Below the pieces are notes generated by a model that was not told the origin of the DNA, ran no database searches, and was given only the letters and a program-made list of their open reading frames with translations. A stretch of 64,000 bases of DNA from Rhodococcus rhodnii (GTDB lineage Bacteria > Actinomycetota > Actinomycetes > Mycobacteriales > Pseudonocardiaceae), in assembly GCA_000720375.1 (NCBI GenBank), contig JOAA01000007.1, positions 372,001 to 436,000 on the forward strand, read 5' to 3'. This document shows positions 16,221 through 24,366 of the stretch, piece after piece. A program made the position numbers and the translations under genes. How positions within the stretch are numbered: the stretch's first letter is position 1; each line of letters opens with the position of its first letter.

Positions 16221-17204
16221 ATGGACATTCCCACCACCATGCGCGCCCTGCAGCAGACCTCGCTGAAGGGTCCGCAGGACCTCCGTTTGATCGACGACGC
16301 GCCGGTACCGAGCCCTGGCCGGGGCGAAGTCCTGATCCGGGTCGCCGCCGCCGGTATCAACTTCGCCGACATCTCCAAGGCCTACGGCACGTTCCTGGGC
16401 GGCCCGCAGCCGCCGTATCTGGCGGGTTTCGAGGCTGCAGGCGAGGTCGTGGCGGTGGGCGAGGCAGTGTCCGGCCCACAACCGGGCACCCTCGTCGTCG
16501 GAGTCGGATACGGGGCTTTCGCCGAGTACATGGTCCTGCCCGCGGCGATGCCGGTGCCGGACGGCTGGAGCGCGGAGCAGGCGCTGGGCCTGATGGTGAA
16601 CTGGCCGACCGCACTTGCCGCGCTCAAACCCCTGGGCCGCATCGCCTCTGGGGAAACTGTGCTGATCCACGCCGCGGCGGGCGCGACCGGCCAGGCGGCG
16701 GTGACGATCGCCAAGCACTACGGCGCGACAGTCATCGCCACCGCCTCGCCGAGCAAACACGAGACAGTGCTGGCGCTCGGCGCCGACCACGTCCTGAACT
16801 CCCTCGACGACGACCTCGCCGCCGAAGTGCTGCGGTTGACCGGTGGTGCCGACGTGGTGCTGGAGTCGGCGGGTGGTCCCACTTTCAAGGCCAGCCTGGC
16901 CGCGGCCAGGCCGGTCACCGGCCGGGTCATCGTCTACGGCGTGACAGGCGGCGAAACCGCGATCACCAACTGGGAATTGGTGTACAAGCACCAGGTCCAC
17001 GTCATCGGCCTCAACATCGGCGTGCTGATCGAGGCCGCGCCCCAGATCTTCGGCGAGCTCATGGGCGAACTGTCCGCCCTTGTCGCCGCCGGCGTCCTCG
17101 CCCCCGTTCGCCCCACCACCTACGACCTGGTCGACGGCGCCAAGGCCCTTGAGGAACTTCACGCCAGGGCGACGGTCGGCAAACTGGCCCTGTTGCCCCG
17201 CTGA
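16221..17204 (+). CDS. Zinc-less MDR, NADPH:quinone oxidoreductase-like
   Basis: This 327-aa medium-chain dehydrogenase/reductase has an N-terminal GroES-like domain (G-E-V-L-I-R-V-A-A-A-G-I-N). Its Rossmann domain carries A-A-A-G-A-T-G-Q-A-A and the signature V-L-E-S-A-G-G. It lacks the structural-zinc cysteine cluster, which fits the quinone oxidoreductase subgroup. It probably reduces quinones or enones with NADPH in the cytoplasm. An in-frame ATG at 16239 is an alternative start. It stands alone between a divergent DHFR-like gene and the sigma factor gene. Confidence 0.88.
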   Translation: MDIPTTMRALQQTSLKGPQDLRLIDDAPVPSPGRGEVLIRVAAAGINFADISKAYGTFLGGPQPPYLAGFEAAGEVVAVGEAVSGPQPGTLVVGVGYGAFAEYMVLPAAMPVPDGWSAEQALGLMVNWPTALAALKPLGRIASGETVLIHAAAGATGQAAVTIAKHYGATVIATASPSKHETVLALGADHVLNSLDDDLAAEVLRLTGGADVVLESAGGPTFKASLAAARPVTGRVIVYGVTGGETAITNWELVYKHQVHVIGLNIGVLIEAAPQIFGELMGELSALVAAGVLAPVRPTTYDLVDGAKALEELHARATVGKLALLPR

Positions 17205-17301
17205 CCTGGGTCTCGATTCCTTCGCGACGGCATCCCGGTCCTAATTGATGACACGGACAAGGGAGCAGCGCATGGTGGAACCGATGGACAACTTGGATCT
17301 G

Positions 17302-17338
17302 GCCGTCATGCCGCGGCCTAAGGTCGCGGCATGACGGC
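17302..17338 (+). promoter_or_regulatory. 14-bp-arm inverted repeat across the sigma-factor start codon
   Basis: GCCGTCATGCCGCG (17302-17315) and CGCGGCATGACGGC (17325-17338) are exact complements around a 9-base loop. The right arm contains the ATG at 17331. The loop and arm junction hold TAAGGT (17319-17324), six bases before the ATG, as in a leaderless -10 box. It could be a DNA operator over the -10 element or an RNA hairpin hiding the start codon. Confidence 0.7.
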
Positions 17339-18338
17339 GCGCGTACGGGAGGCCGACCAGGACCGGTTCGCTGCCGAGACCGAGCGGTTCCGCCGGGAGC
17401 TGCTGGCGCATTGTTACCGCATGGTGGGCTCCGCGCAAGACGCCGAAGACCTGGTGCAGGAAACGTATCTTCGGGCGTGGCGGTCCTACGCCGGCTTCGA
17501 GGGCCGTGCGTCGATTCGGTCCTGGCTCTACAAAATCGCCACCAACGTCTGCCTGACCGCGTTGGAGCCGCGCCGGATCCGGGTGCTGCCCTCGGGCCTG
17601 GCAGGTCCTTACGACGGTCCCGATCGCCCGCCGAGTCACGTTGCCCCGGGCGAGGTCTCGTGGCTGGAACCGTTGCCGGACCGATGGATCGCCCCGGCCG
17701 CCGACGATCCAGCCGCGGTGGCGGTCGCGCGGGAGTCGCTGAGGCTGGCGCTCATCGCGAGCCTGCAGCATCTGCCCGCCCGCCAGCGCGCGATCCTCAT
17801 CCTGCGCGAGGTGCTGGCGTTCTCCGCGGCCGAAACCGCGGAAATCCTCGGCACGACCACGGCTGCGGTCAAGAGCGGCCTGCAGCGCGCCCGCGCGCGG
17901 CTGAGCGAACTGGAGCCAGAGCGCGAAGAACTGCTCGAACCGACCACCCAGCGGGCGCGTGCTCTGCTCGACGGCTACATCGCAGCCTTCGAACGCTCCG
18001 ACGCCAACCTGCTGGAACAAGTGCTGCGCACCGATGCGGCGCTGGAGGCGACGCCATTCCGCGATTGGTACGCGGGCCGGCTGAAGTGCATCCATCTGCT
18101 TGACACGTATGTGCTGGGCACCCCAGGCGACTGGCGGATGATCGCAACTTCGGCCAACGGCCAGCCCGCCGCCGCCGTGTACCACCAGGACACAAACCGC
18201 ACGCTGCGAGCACACGGCATCGTCGTGCTGACCCCAACCGCCACCGGTATTTCCCACGTGATCGAGTTCCACGATCCGGCACTGGTCGCCTTGTTCGGCT
18301 TCCCAGACGTGCTCGTTCAGGCGATCTTGCGGCGGTAA
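17331..18338 (+). CDS. ECF sigma factor, SigG-like, with NTF2/SnoaL-like C-terminal domain
   Basis: This is a 335-aa RNA polymerase sigma factor. Region 2 is near 20-90 (H-C-Y-R-M-V-G-S and D-A-E-D-L-V-Q-E-T). Region 4 is near 140-195 (L-P-A-R-Q-R-A-I-L-I-L-R-E-V and A-A-V-K-S-G-L-Q-R-A-R). A C-terminal SnoaL/NTF2-like domain covers about 205-335. This resembles Mycobacterium SigG and the TIGR02960-type factors, in which the C-terminal domain replaces a separate anti-sigma factor. No anti-sigma gene is adjacent. A strong inverted repeat covers its start. It overlaps the convergent exporter permease gene by 22 bases at the 3' end. Confidence 0.88.
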   Translation: MTARVREADQDRFAAETERFRRELLAHCYRMVGSAQDAEDLVQETYLRAWRSYAGFEGRASIRSWLYKIATNVCLTALEPRRIRVLPSGLAGPYDGPDRPPSHVAPGEVSWLEPLPDRWIAPAADDPAAVAVARESLRLALIASLQHLPARQRAILILREVLAFSAAETAEILGTTTAAVKSGLQRARARLSELEPEREELLEPTTQRARALLDGYIAAFERSDANLLEQVLRTDAALEATPFRDWYAGRLKCIHLLDTYVLGTPGDWRMIATSANGQPAAAVYHQDTNRTLRAHGIVVLTPTATGISHVIEFHDPALVALFGFPDVLVQAILRR

Positions 18339-19081
18339 GCGGCCGTGGCGAAGACGTACGCGACGATGAGAATGCCGATGCACCAGGCGAGGGCGATCCA
18401 AATGTCGGAGCCGACCGGCTGCTCCGCGAACAGGTCACGGACCGTGTTGACGATCGAGGTCACCGGCTGGTTCTCGGCGAAGGCTCGTACCGGGCCGGGC
18501 ATCGTCCCGGTGGGTACGAAGGCCGAGCTGAGGAACGGCAGGAAGATGAGTGGGTAGGAGAACGCGCTGGCGCCTTCCACCGACTTCGCGGAAAGGCCTG
18601 CCAACACAGCGATCCACGTCAACGCCAGGGTGAACAGGATCAGGCTGCCGGTGACCGCGAGCCAGGCCAGTACTCCCGCGCTCGACCGAAAGCCGATGAG
18701 CAGAGCGACGCCCACGACGATCACCAGCGAGATCAGATTGGCGACCAGCGAGGTCAGCACGTGCGCCCACAGCACACCCGACCGGGCGATCGGCAGGGAC
18801 TGGAATCGCTCGAAGATGCCGCCCTGCATGTCGTTGAACAGCCGGAACCCGGTGTACGAGATGCCCGACGCGATCGTGATGAGCAGGATGCCGGGCAGCA
18901 TGTAGTTCACATACGACTGCGACCCGGTGTTGATCGCACCGCCGAACACGTAGACGAACATCAGCATCATCGCGATCGGCATGATCGCGGTCGTGATGAT
19001 GGTGTCCGGGCTGCGCGTGATGTGCTTCAGTGATCGTCCTAACAGGACAGTGGTGTCACCGAAGAAGTGCTTGTTCATCAT
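18317..19081 (-). CDS. ABC-2 type exporter permease, DrrB-like
   Basis: This 254-aa protein has about six membrane helices and the ABC-2 membrane pattern with M-Q-G-G-I-F-E-R-F-Q-S-L-P near residue 85, a hallmark of the daunorubicin-resistance permease group. It lies six bases after the partner ATPase gene and should form a drug or lipid exporter with it. The substrate is unknown. Its 3' end overlaps the sigma factor gene on the other strand. Confidence 0.92.
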   Translation of the reverse strand: MMNKHFFGDTTVLLGRSLKHITRSPDTIITTAIMPIAMMLMFVYVFGGAINTGSQSYVNYMLPGILLITIASGISYTGFRLFNDMQGGIFERFQSLPIARSGVLWAHVLTSLVANLISLVIVVGVALLIGFRSSAGVLAWLAVTGSLILFTLALTWIAVLAGLSAKSVEGASAFSYPLIFLPFLSSAFVPTGTMPGPVRAFAENQPVTSIVNTVRDLFAEQPVGSDIWIALAWCIGILIVAYVFATAAYRRKIA

Positions 19082-19087
19082 CGTTCC

Positions 19088-19843
19088 TCACTTGCCCGTG
19101 CCGACGACGGCGAAGAAGATCTCCTCCAGGGTCGGCTGCTTCTCGACATATTCGACCTTGGCAGGCGGAAGCAACTGCTTGAGCTCGTCCAGGGTGCCGT
19201 TGACGATGATCCGTCCCTCGTGGAGGATCGCGATCCGGTCGGCGAGCTGTTCGGCCTCGTTGAGGTACTGCGTCGTGAGCAACACCGTCGTCCCCCGCCC
19301 GGCGAGCTCCTTGACGCTGTTCCAGACCTCGATGCGCGCCTGGGGATCGAGCCCGGTCGTCGGCTCGTCGAGGAAGATCACCGGCGGATTGCCGATCAAG
19401 CTCATCGCGATGTCCAGCCGGCGGCGCATGCCACCCGAATACGTCGCCACCCGCCGCGCGGCCGCATCGGTCAGCGAGAAACGATCAAGCAGATCGTCCG
19501 CGACCTGGCCCGGATTGCTCAGGTGCCGCAGCCGGGCGACCAGCACGAGGTTCTCCCGCCCGCTGAGGATTTCGTCGACCGCCGCGAACTGTCCGGTGAG
19601 GCTGATCGACTCGCGTACGCTCGCCGCTTGCGTCGCCACGTCGAAGCCGTTGACACTGACCGTTCCCGCGTCCGCCTTGAGCAACGTGGACAGGATTCGC
19701 ACGGCCGTGGTCTTGCCCGCCCCATTGGAGCCGAGCAGGGCGAAGATGCTGCCCCGCGCCACGTCGAAGTCCACGCCGCGCAACACATGCAGGTCGTTGT
19801 ACGACTTCTCCAGATCCCGTACACGGATCGCCGGCTCGGTCAT
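19088..19843 (-). CDS. ABC exporter ATP-binding protein, DrrA-like
   Basis: This 251-aa ATPase has Walker A G-S-N-G-A-G-K-T-T, signature Y-S-G-G-M-R-R-R, Walker B V-I-F-L-D-E-P-T-T-G-L-D and the switch His region replaced by L-L-T-T-Q-Y-L-N-E. It belongs to the DrrA family that powers efflux through DrrB-type permeases. Its ATG (19843) overlaps the TGA of a 25-codon upstream reading frame as ATGA, and AAAGGAAG lies upstream inside that frame. Translation is therefore probably coupled to that leader. Confidence 0.93.
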   Translation of the reverse strand: MTEPAIRVRDLEKSYNDLHVLRGVDFDVARGSIFALLGSNGAGKTTAVRILSTLLKADAGTVSVNGFDVATQAASVRESISLTGQFAAVDEILSGRENLVLVARLRHLSNPGQVADDLLDRFSLTDAAARRVATYSGGMRRRLDIAMSLIGNPPVIFLDEPTTGLDPQARIEVWNSVKELAGRGTTVLLTTQYLNEAEQLADRIAILHEGRIIVNGTLDELKQLLPPAKVEYVEKQPTLEEIFFAVVGTGK

Positions 19844-19917
19844 CGGAGGCTTCCTTTCTCGGCGCGCATGATCAGCGTGGCGATGAAGCCACCTTTTTCG
19901 GTGTCAGGCATGGTCAT
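19840..19917 (-). CDS. 25-residue leader ORF coupled to the DrrA-like gene
   Basis: An ATG at 19917 has AAGGAG at 19922-19927 with a four-base spacer (ACAG), one of the best ribosome sites in the window. It encodes M-T-M-P-D-T-E-K-G-G-F-I-A-T-L-I-M-R-A-E-K-G-S-L-R, and its TGA overlaps the ATPase start as ATGA. The peptide has no recognised family. Its place and coupling suggest a leader that sets translation of the exporter genes. It could instead be a small functional peptide, or a longer frame starting up to 20148, which is less likely. Confidence 0.55.
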   Translation of the reverse strand: MTMPDTEKGGFIATLIMRAEKGSLR

Positions 19918-19927
19918 CTGTCTCCTT

Positions 19928-20346
19928 GGTAGAGCTGTTCGAGCAGTTCTGCATGGATTGATCCGACGGTTCGACCGGCCGTGGGCAGCCACGAGCGCGC
20001 ACACGGCCTGAGTGACGGCTTTTCCAAGCCGCAAATGGATCAGCAGCGATAGAGGTGTCCAGGCCGGCTGCCTGTGGCTGCCCCGGGACCGCATCGCTGA
20101 ATTGACTGAATAGACCACGGCAGCCACGATCGCCCGTCGTGCTGACACCGGGCAGTCACTGTGCTGACATGGCCGTTGCGAACGCTTGTGCAGGGAGGGA
20201 CCACGTTGCCGCAGTGGCCCCTGCGCAGCGCGCCGATGTGCGGCTAGAGTTCAGGTTGGCAGTTCAACCGTGCTCTGTTCTGGCAGGCACGGCCTCGGGA
20301 GGGTGTTCCAGCACCCTCTCGAGGGTCAGTCGAAGTCCGACGGCGC
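19928..20346. other. Intergenic region upstream of the DrrAB leader
   Basis: No gene is supported here. The left part should hold the exporter promoter (leftward). The right part holds the terminator of the SHOCT gene. Frames across it lack family resemblance. Confidence 0.4.
20299..20318 (-). terminator. Hairpin after the SHOCT-domain gene
   Basis: GAGGGTG (20299-20305) pairs with CACCCTC (20312-20318) around a six-base loop. It lies 28 bases past the stop of the leftward SHOCT gene, consistent with termination. Confidence 0.5.
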
Positions 20347-20760
20347 CTACTCGCAGAAGACACGCACTACGGTGTCGGTGTGGTCGACATCGAAGGTCAG
20401 ATCGTCGAGGTGGTCCACGAACTCCTCGAGCTGTTCGGGTTTGAGCTGCCCCAGATCGAACGGCACGCCCGCCTTGGCCAGCTCGGTGTTGACCTTCTCC
20501 ACCGCCACCGGCGGGATCAGCGCAGCCAGCTTCACGCCTGCGCGCAGCAGCTGCAGCGGCACCCGGACGTTGACCTTCGTCCGCTCGCCCATGTCCGTGG
20601 TGTCCACCACGAATCGCAGGTACTTCTTCGGCCGGCCGTCAGAACTGGACACCACCGGCGGCTGGACCTGTTCGAGCGCGGTGATCAGCCGCTCCGCCTC
20701 GTCCACGGTGATCTTGCCCTCGGCCAGCAGGTCGAGGACACCCTTGCGCTCATCGTTCAT
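20347..20760 (-). CDS. SHOCT-like domain protein, DUF2089 partner
   Basis: This 137-aa protein begins R-K-G-V-L-D-L-L-A-E-G-K-I-T-V-D-E-A-E-R-L, the short helical SHOCT-like motif that begins many bacterial cell-envelope stress proteins. A beta-rich region follows with V-R-V-P-L-Q-L-L-R-A-G-V-K-L, and an acidic C-terminus. It is third in an operon with a DUF2089 protein and a small membrane protein. Such trios are common in actinomycetes and Firmicutes. The function is not established; envelope stress or autoregulation is the usual guess. Confidence 0.75.
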   Translation of the reverse strand: MNDERKGVLDLLAEGKITVDEAERLITALEQVQPPVVSSSDGRPKKYLRFVVDTTDMGERTKVNVRVPLQLLRAGVKLAALIPPVAVEKVNTELAKAGVPFDLGQLKPEQLEEFVDHLDDLTFDVDHTDTVVRVFCE

Positions 20761-20770
20761 AAAACCTCTC

Positions 20771-21031
20771 CTATCGGATAGCGACGAACAGGGCCATACG
20801 GCCTTCCTCGACGTCGAACCGGGTGCCGGGTAACGCCCAGAAAATGCGCCAACCGGTGCTCAGTGCCCGCACCGCGCTGACCTTGTACATGCCACAGGCC
20901 ACAATCACCCCTATGACAGTCAGGACCAGAATCGGTGAGAGCACGAGAACCGCGGGAAGTACCGGGATCCAGACTCGTATGGTGCGACGGTCCGGGCGTC
21001 TGACTCGCACCGTCACCAGCTGCGGCATCAT
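20771..21031 (-). CDS. Small membrane protein of the DUF2089 operon
   Basis: The ATG at 21031 overlaps the TGA of the DUF2089 gene (21028-21031). The 86-aa product has a basic N-terminus (V-R-R-P-D-R-R-T-I-R-V) and one or two hydrophobic segments (about 21-48). A short cytoplasmic or outer tail with W-R-I-F-W-A-L-P-G-T-R-F follows. No family is recognised with confidence. Translational coupling on one side and a 10-base gap on the other make it part of one three-gene unit. Confidence 0.7.
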   Translation of the reverse strand: MMPQLVTVRVRRPDRRTIRVWIPVLPAVLVLSPILVLTVIGVIVACGMYKVSAVRALSTGWRIFWALPGTRFDVEEGRMALFVAIR

Positions 21032-21405
21032 GCGCGACCCTCCAGTTCGGACACAGCCTCCTGCGGGGTGATCTCGCCGCGGCGCAACCGATCGATGACA
21101 TCGGCCCGCGACGGCGCCGGATCGGTCTCGACGAAGTCGAGCATCTGCGTGATCCGGTTCAGCCGGGACTTGATCGTCGGATAGCTCACCCCGAAGATCC
21201 GCTCCATCTCCTTGATGGACCCGTGACACCGCACGAACGCCGTGACGAAGACCTGGTCCTCGACATTGAGCAGCGCCAGTTGCGGCGGCTCGAACTCACC
21301 CTCGATCGCGACGCCGTTGCCTGCCATGCGCACCCGCTCGACGACGAACGGCTGGCCTCGGGTCAGGTTCGTGAGTTCCTGCCAGTCCATCGCCTGTTCT
21401 GCCAT
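21028..21405 (-). CDS. DUF2089 family protein
   Basis: This 125-aa protein has the helix-turn-helix-like core of DUF2089: F-V-R-C-H-G-S-I-K-E-M-E-R-I-F-G-V-S-Y-P followed by T-I-K-S-R-L-N-R-I. Its C-terminus (R-R-G-E-I-T-P-Q-E-A) repeats the SHOCT-like pattern of its partner. The fold suggests DNA binding, so it is probably the regulator of its own operon. An AT-rich inverted repeat lies about 46 bases upstream of its start. Confidence 0.85.
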   Translation of the reverse strand: MAEQAMDWQELTNLTRGQPFVVERVRMAGNGVAIEGEFEPPQLALLNVEDQVFVTAFVRCHGSIKEMERIFGVSYPTIKSRLNRITQMLDFVETDPAPSRADVIDRLRRGEITPQEAVSELEGRA

Positions 21406-21450
21406 ATCTCAAGTTGTACCCTGCGCAGGTTTAACTTTCAAGAGGCCACT

Positions 21451-21465
21451 CTTAATTTTATTAAG
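21451..21465. promoter_or_regulatory. CTTAAT-TTT-ATTAAG inverted repeat upstream of DUF2089
   Basis: Perfect 6-bp arms (21451-21456 and 21460-21465) stand in an AT-rich patch that is unusual for this genome. It is placed where a leftward promoter and operator for the DUF2089 operon would lie, and it is also just after the stop-side of nothing else. It may be the binding site of the DUF2089 protein. Confidence 0.45.
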
Positions 21466-21490
21466 GTAAGGCGCCATGCGGCCTTGAGGA

Positions 21491-22150
21491 TCAGAAGGCC
21501 GTGGCTCGCAGATAGGTCAGCACGGCGAGCACCCGCCGGTTGGTGTCCTCGGTCGGCGGCAGCTCGAGCTTGGCCAGGATGTTGCCCACGTGTTTGCCGA
21601 CGGCCGCTTCGGTGACGACCAGCTTGGCCGCGATCGCGGCGTTTGAATGGCCCTCGGCGACCAGTGCCAGCACCTCGTGCTCGCGTGCCGACAACCGGGC
21701 CAATGGGTCACGCCGACGGACCAATAGCTGGCGGACCACTTGTGGATCGACCACCGTCGCGCCCGCCACCACCCGGCGCAGTGTCGCGATGAAGTCCTCC
21801 ACGTCGACAACCCGGTCCTTGAGCAAATACCCGACCCGCACGCCGTCACCGGAGTCCAACAACTCCGCGGCGTAACTGCGCTCCACGTACTGGCTCAACG
21901 CGACAACCGCCAGTCCCGGATCGGCCCGGCGCAGCGCCACCGCGGCCCGCAGTCCTTCATCGGTGAACCCCGGCGGCATGCGGATGTCGGTGACCACGAG
22001 GTCCGGGCGGATCTGCTCGACTGCCACCGTCAACTCGTCCGCGTCGCCGACTTGCGCGATCACCTCGAATCCGAACCGCTCCAACAGCCCGGCCAGCCCG
22101 GCTCGCAGCAACACGCCGTCCTCCGCGAGCACGACTCGTATCACTGACAC
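21491..22150 (-). CDS. NarL/LuxR-type response regulator
   Basis: This 219-aa regulator has a receiver domain at 1-120 with the phosphorylation Asp in D-L-V-V-T-D-I-R-M-P. A LuxR-type helix-turn-helix follows near 150-210 (L-S-A-R-E-H-E-V-L-A-L-V-A-E-G and A-V-G-K-H-V). Its start overlaps the kinase gene by 10 bases, so the two form a coupled two-component system. The divergent CPBP/ABC exporter genes are the likely targets. Confidence 0.93.
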   Translation of the reverse strand: MSVIRVVLAEDGVLLRAGLAGLLERFGFEVIAQVGDADELTVAVEQIRPDLVVTDIRMPPGFTDEGLRAAVALRRADPGLAVVALSQYVERSYAAELLDSGDGVRVGYLLKDRVVDVEDFIATLRRVVAGATVVDPQVVRQLLVRRRDPLARLSAREHEVLALVAEGHSNAAIAAKLVVTEAAVGKHVGNILAKLELPPTEDTNRRVLAVLTYLRATAF

Positions 22151-23406
22151 GGCAACTCCACACGCACCACGGTCGGACCGCCTGGCGGGCTGGACAGCAA
22201 CATCCGCCCGCCCACCACGGCCGCACGGTCGGCCAACCCGGTCAACCCTGTGCCGCGCGCCGGGTCTGCGCCGCCGACACCGTTGTCGCCCACTTCCAGC
22301 ACGAGCATTCCGGCCTGCCGGGACGCGGAGACGCTCGCAGTGTCCGCGCCGCTGTGCTTGGCCACGTTCGTCAACGCCTCCGCCACGACGAAATACCCGA
22401 TCGCCTCGACCGGGGCGGGCAGGCGGTCTGGGACGTCGGCGCGCACGCTCACCGGAATGGGCGCGCGGTCGGCCAGTTCTCCCAGTGCCGCAGGAAGACC
22501 GCGGTCGGTGAGCACCCTGGGATGGATGCCGCGCACCAGCTCGCGCAGCACGGTCATCAGCTCCTTGGCTTCGTCGTGCGCGGCCGTGACCTCGGCGTAC
22601 GCGGGCGAATCGGGCTCGAGGTCCACTTTGGCCAGTCCGAGCCGGAGGGTGAGGCCGACCAGCCGCTGTTGTGCGCCGTCGTGCAGGTCACGCTCGACAC
22701 GACGACGCTCGGCCTCGAACAGGTCCACCAGCCGGGCCCGTGATCGCGAGACCTCAACCAGCTCGGAGCGCAGCGGCCCGCTGTCGTCGCGGAGCAGCGC
22801 ACGGGCAACCGCGCCGTGCGCCGACGCCAGCAGACCCACCGGGTACGGCGACAACAGGAGGGCGACAGCGGCAGCCACCGCGTAGGGAATCGCCGCTTCC
22901 GAGGTTGTGACGGTGGTGAAACCGAGCGACACCATCGAGGTGCCGTCCACGAGGAACGGCGACCCGATCACCAGGGCAAGGAACAACAGCAGGCCGCAAG
23001 TGGCAGCGGACAGCAGGGCACCCACCGTGACGAGCAGGACCAGGTACGCGACAGCGCGCCAGGTCGCGGGGTCGGTGTACTGGATCCGCCCACGCGGCTG
23101 GTCGCCGAGCGGGCGGTCGTCCACCAGCCGCAGCCGACGTCGTTCCAGCCGAGCCACCGGCGCGGCCAACCATGGCAACGCCGCGACGAGCAACAGGCCG
23201 CCGACGAGCGTGAGCACCAGTACCCACGTCCACGACATCGGCGTCGGGCGCTGAAGACCAACCGCTGCAAGCAACCACGGTCCGGCTGGCACCGCCAGCG
23301 GCACCAGCGCCAGTAGCGCGACCACTGGCGTGCCGAGCATGTGGCCGTACGCGCGCCACGGCCAGACGCTGAACAGAAACCGGCTGGTGGTCAGCGCTTC
23401 GCGCAC
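22141..23406 (-). CDS. Sensor histidine kinase, HisKA_3 type
   Basis: The GTG at 23406 is chosen because GGGGGAGG lies nine bases upstream; it gives 421 aa. The N-terminal half has about five hydrophobic segments in pairs. The dimerisation region carries the phospho-acceptor His in R-V-E-R-D-L-H-D-G-A-Q-Q-R. The HATPase domain ends with G-V-G-G-A-D-P-A-R-G-T-G-L-T-G-L. Intramembrane-type sensors of this class often detect cell-wall stress or antimicrobial peptides. The adjacent exporter fits, but the signal is not visible in sequence. Confidence 0.88.
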   Translation of the reverse strand: MREALTTSRFLFSVWPWRAYGHMLGTPVVALLALVPLAVPAGPWLLAAVGLQRPTPMSWTWVLVLTLVGGLLLVAALPWLAAPVARLERRRLRLVDDRPLGDQPRGRIQYTDPATWRAVAYLVLLVTVGALLSAATCGLLLFLALVIGSPFLVDGTSMVSLGFTTVTTSEAAIPYAVAAAVALLLSPYPVGLLASAHGAVARALLRDDSGPLRSELVEVSRSRARLVDLFEAERRRVERDLHDGAQQRLVGLTLRLGLAKVDLEPDSPAYAEVTAAHDEAKELMTVLRELVRGIHPRVLTDRGLPAALGELADRAPIPVSVRADVPDRLPAPVEAIGYFVVAEALTNVAKHSGADTASVSASRQAGMLVLEVGDNGVGGADPARGTGLTGLADRAAVVGGRMLLSSPPGGPTVVRVELPCQ

Positions 23407-23486
23407 GGTTCGTGGCCTCCCCCTGATCACCCGGCCAACCGTAGCCGAGCCCGTTTGGCCGCGTCCCGCCCTCTCGCCGTCGTCAC

Positions 23487-23508
23487 GAGGTATGCCTAGC
23501 ACTACCTC
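23487..23508. promoter_or_regulatory. GAGGTA-N10-TACCTC operator candidate
   Basis: Six-base arms GAGGTA (23487-23492) and TACCTC (23503-23508) lie in the 159-base gap between the divergent kinase and CPBP genes. The arm spacing is suitable for a dimeric NarL-type regulator, which suggests a site for the neighbouring response regulator. Confidence 0.45.
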
Positions 23509-23565
23509 CGAGTGGCCCGTTGCTGTCAGTGACCAAAGCACGATGGCGATGATCTTGTTGGCGGC

Positions 23566-24366
23566 ATGACTGTGGTCAAGGCCCGCGTGAGCGGGCTCGC
23601 GGTGTTTCTTGGTCTCGCGTTCGGCCTCGCCTGGCTGGGCATGATCGGCGCTTGGGCGCTCGGCTTCTCGTTGGTGAATCCGTTGGTACAACTGCCGTTC
23701 GCGTTCGCGCCTGCGTTGGCCGCGTTCGTCGTCCGGCGGTGGGTGACTGGTGAAGGGTTCGCGGACGCGGGACTGCGTTTACGGTTGCGCGCGGCGTGGC
23801 CGCAATACCTTGCGGCGTGGCTAGGTCCAGCCGTTCTCGTCGCGGCCACCGCTGTTGTGGCTGTGCTGTTCGGCACGCGTCTGGCCACGTTGGACGGCCA
23901 GGTGGGCGGATTGCCGGGATGGGCGCTGGTTGCGGTGTTGCTGCTCGTCGTCCCGCTGCTCACGCCGATCTACTGGGGCGAGGAGTTCGGCTGGACCAGC
24001 TACCTCCGGCAGCGCGTGTACCCCGGCCGTCCGGTGGCGGCGACCTTGACGACCGGCCTGATCTGGGCGGCGTGGCACTACCCGCTCGCGTTCGTCGGGT
24101 ACATCGAGTTCGAGAACGTCGTGGTGGGCCTCGCGGTGTGGACGGTGTCGTTCGTGTGCCAGGAGGTTCTGCTGAGCTGGCTGCGGGTGCGCAGCGGCAG
24201 CGTGTGGACAGCGAGCCTGGCCCATGCCGGGAACAACATGGTGTTCGCGCTGCTGGTCGGGTACCTGCTGGCGGACGTGAGTGTCCTGGCCGTCACGGTG
24301 CTCACGACGATCCCGCTGGCGGCGCTCGCTGCCTGGGTCCTGGCCACCGGGAGGTTGCGGCCGTGA
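23566..24366 (+). CDS. CPBP family intramembrane metalloprotease
   Basis: This 266-aa membrane protein has about eight hydrophobic segments. It carries the three CPBP/Abi motifs: E-E-F-G-W-T-S-Y-L (glutamates), A-A-W-H-Y-P-L (His) and H-A-G-N-N (His/Asn). Family members are type II CAAX-prenyl-protease-like enzymes, often found with bacteriocin immunity or lantibiotic resistance genes. Its TGA overlaps the GTG of the ABC ATPase gene, so it belongs to a three-gene operon divergent from the two-component system. Confidence 0.88.
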   Translation: MTVVKARVSGLAVFLGLAFGLAWLGMIGAWALGFSLVNPLVQLPFAFAPALAAFVVRRWVTGEGFADAGLRLRLRAAWPQYLAAWLGPAVLVAATAVVAVLFGTRLATLDGQVGGLPGWALVAVLLLVVPLLTPIYWGEEFGWTSYLRQRVYPGRPVAATLTTGLIWAAWHYPLAFVGYIEFENVVVGLAVWTVSFVCQEVLLSWLRVRSGSVWTASLAHAGNNMVFALLVGYLLADVSVLAVTVLTTIPLAALAAWVLATGRLRP

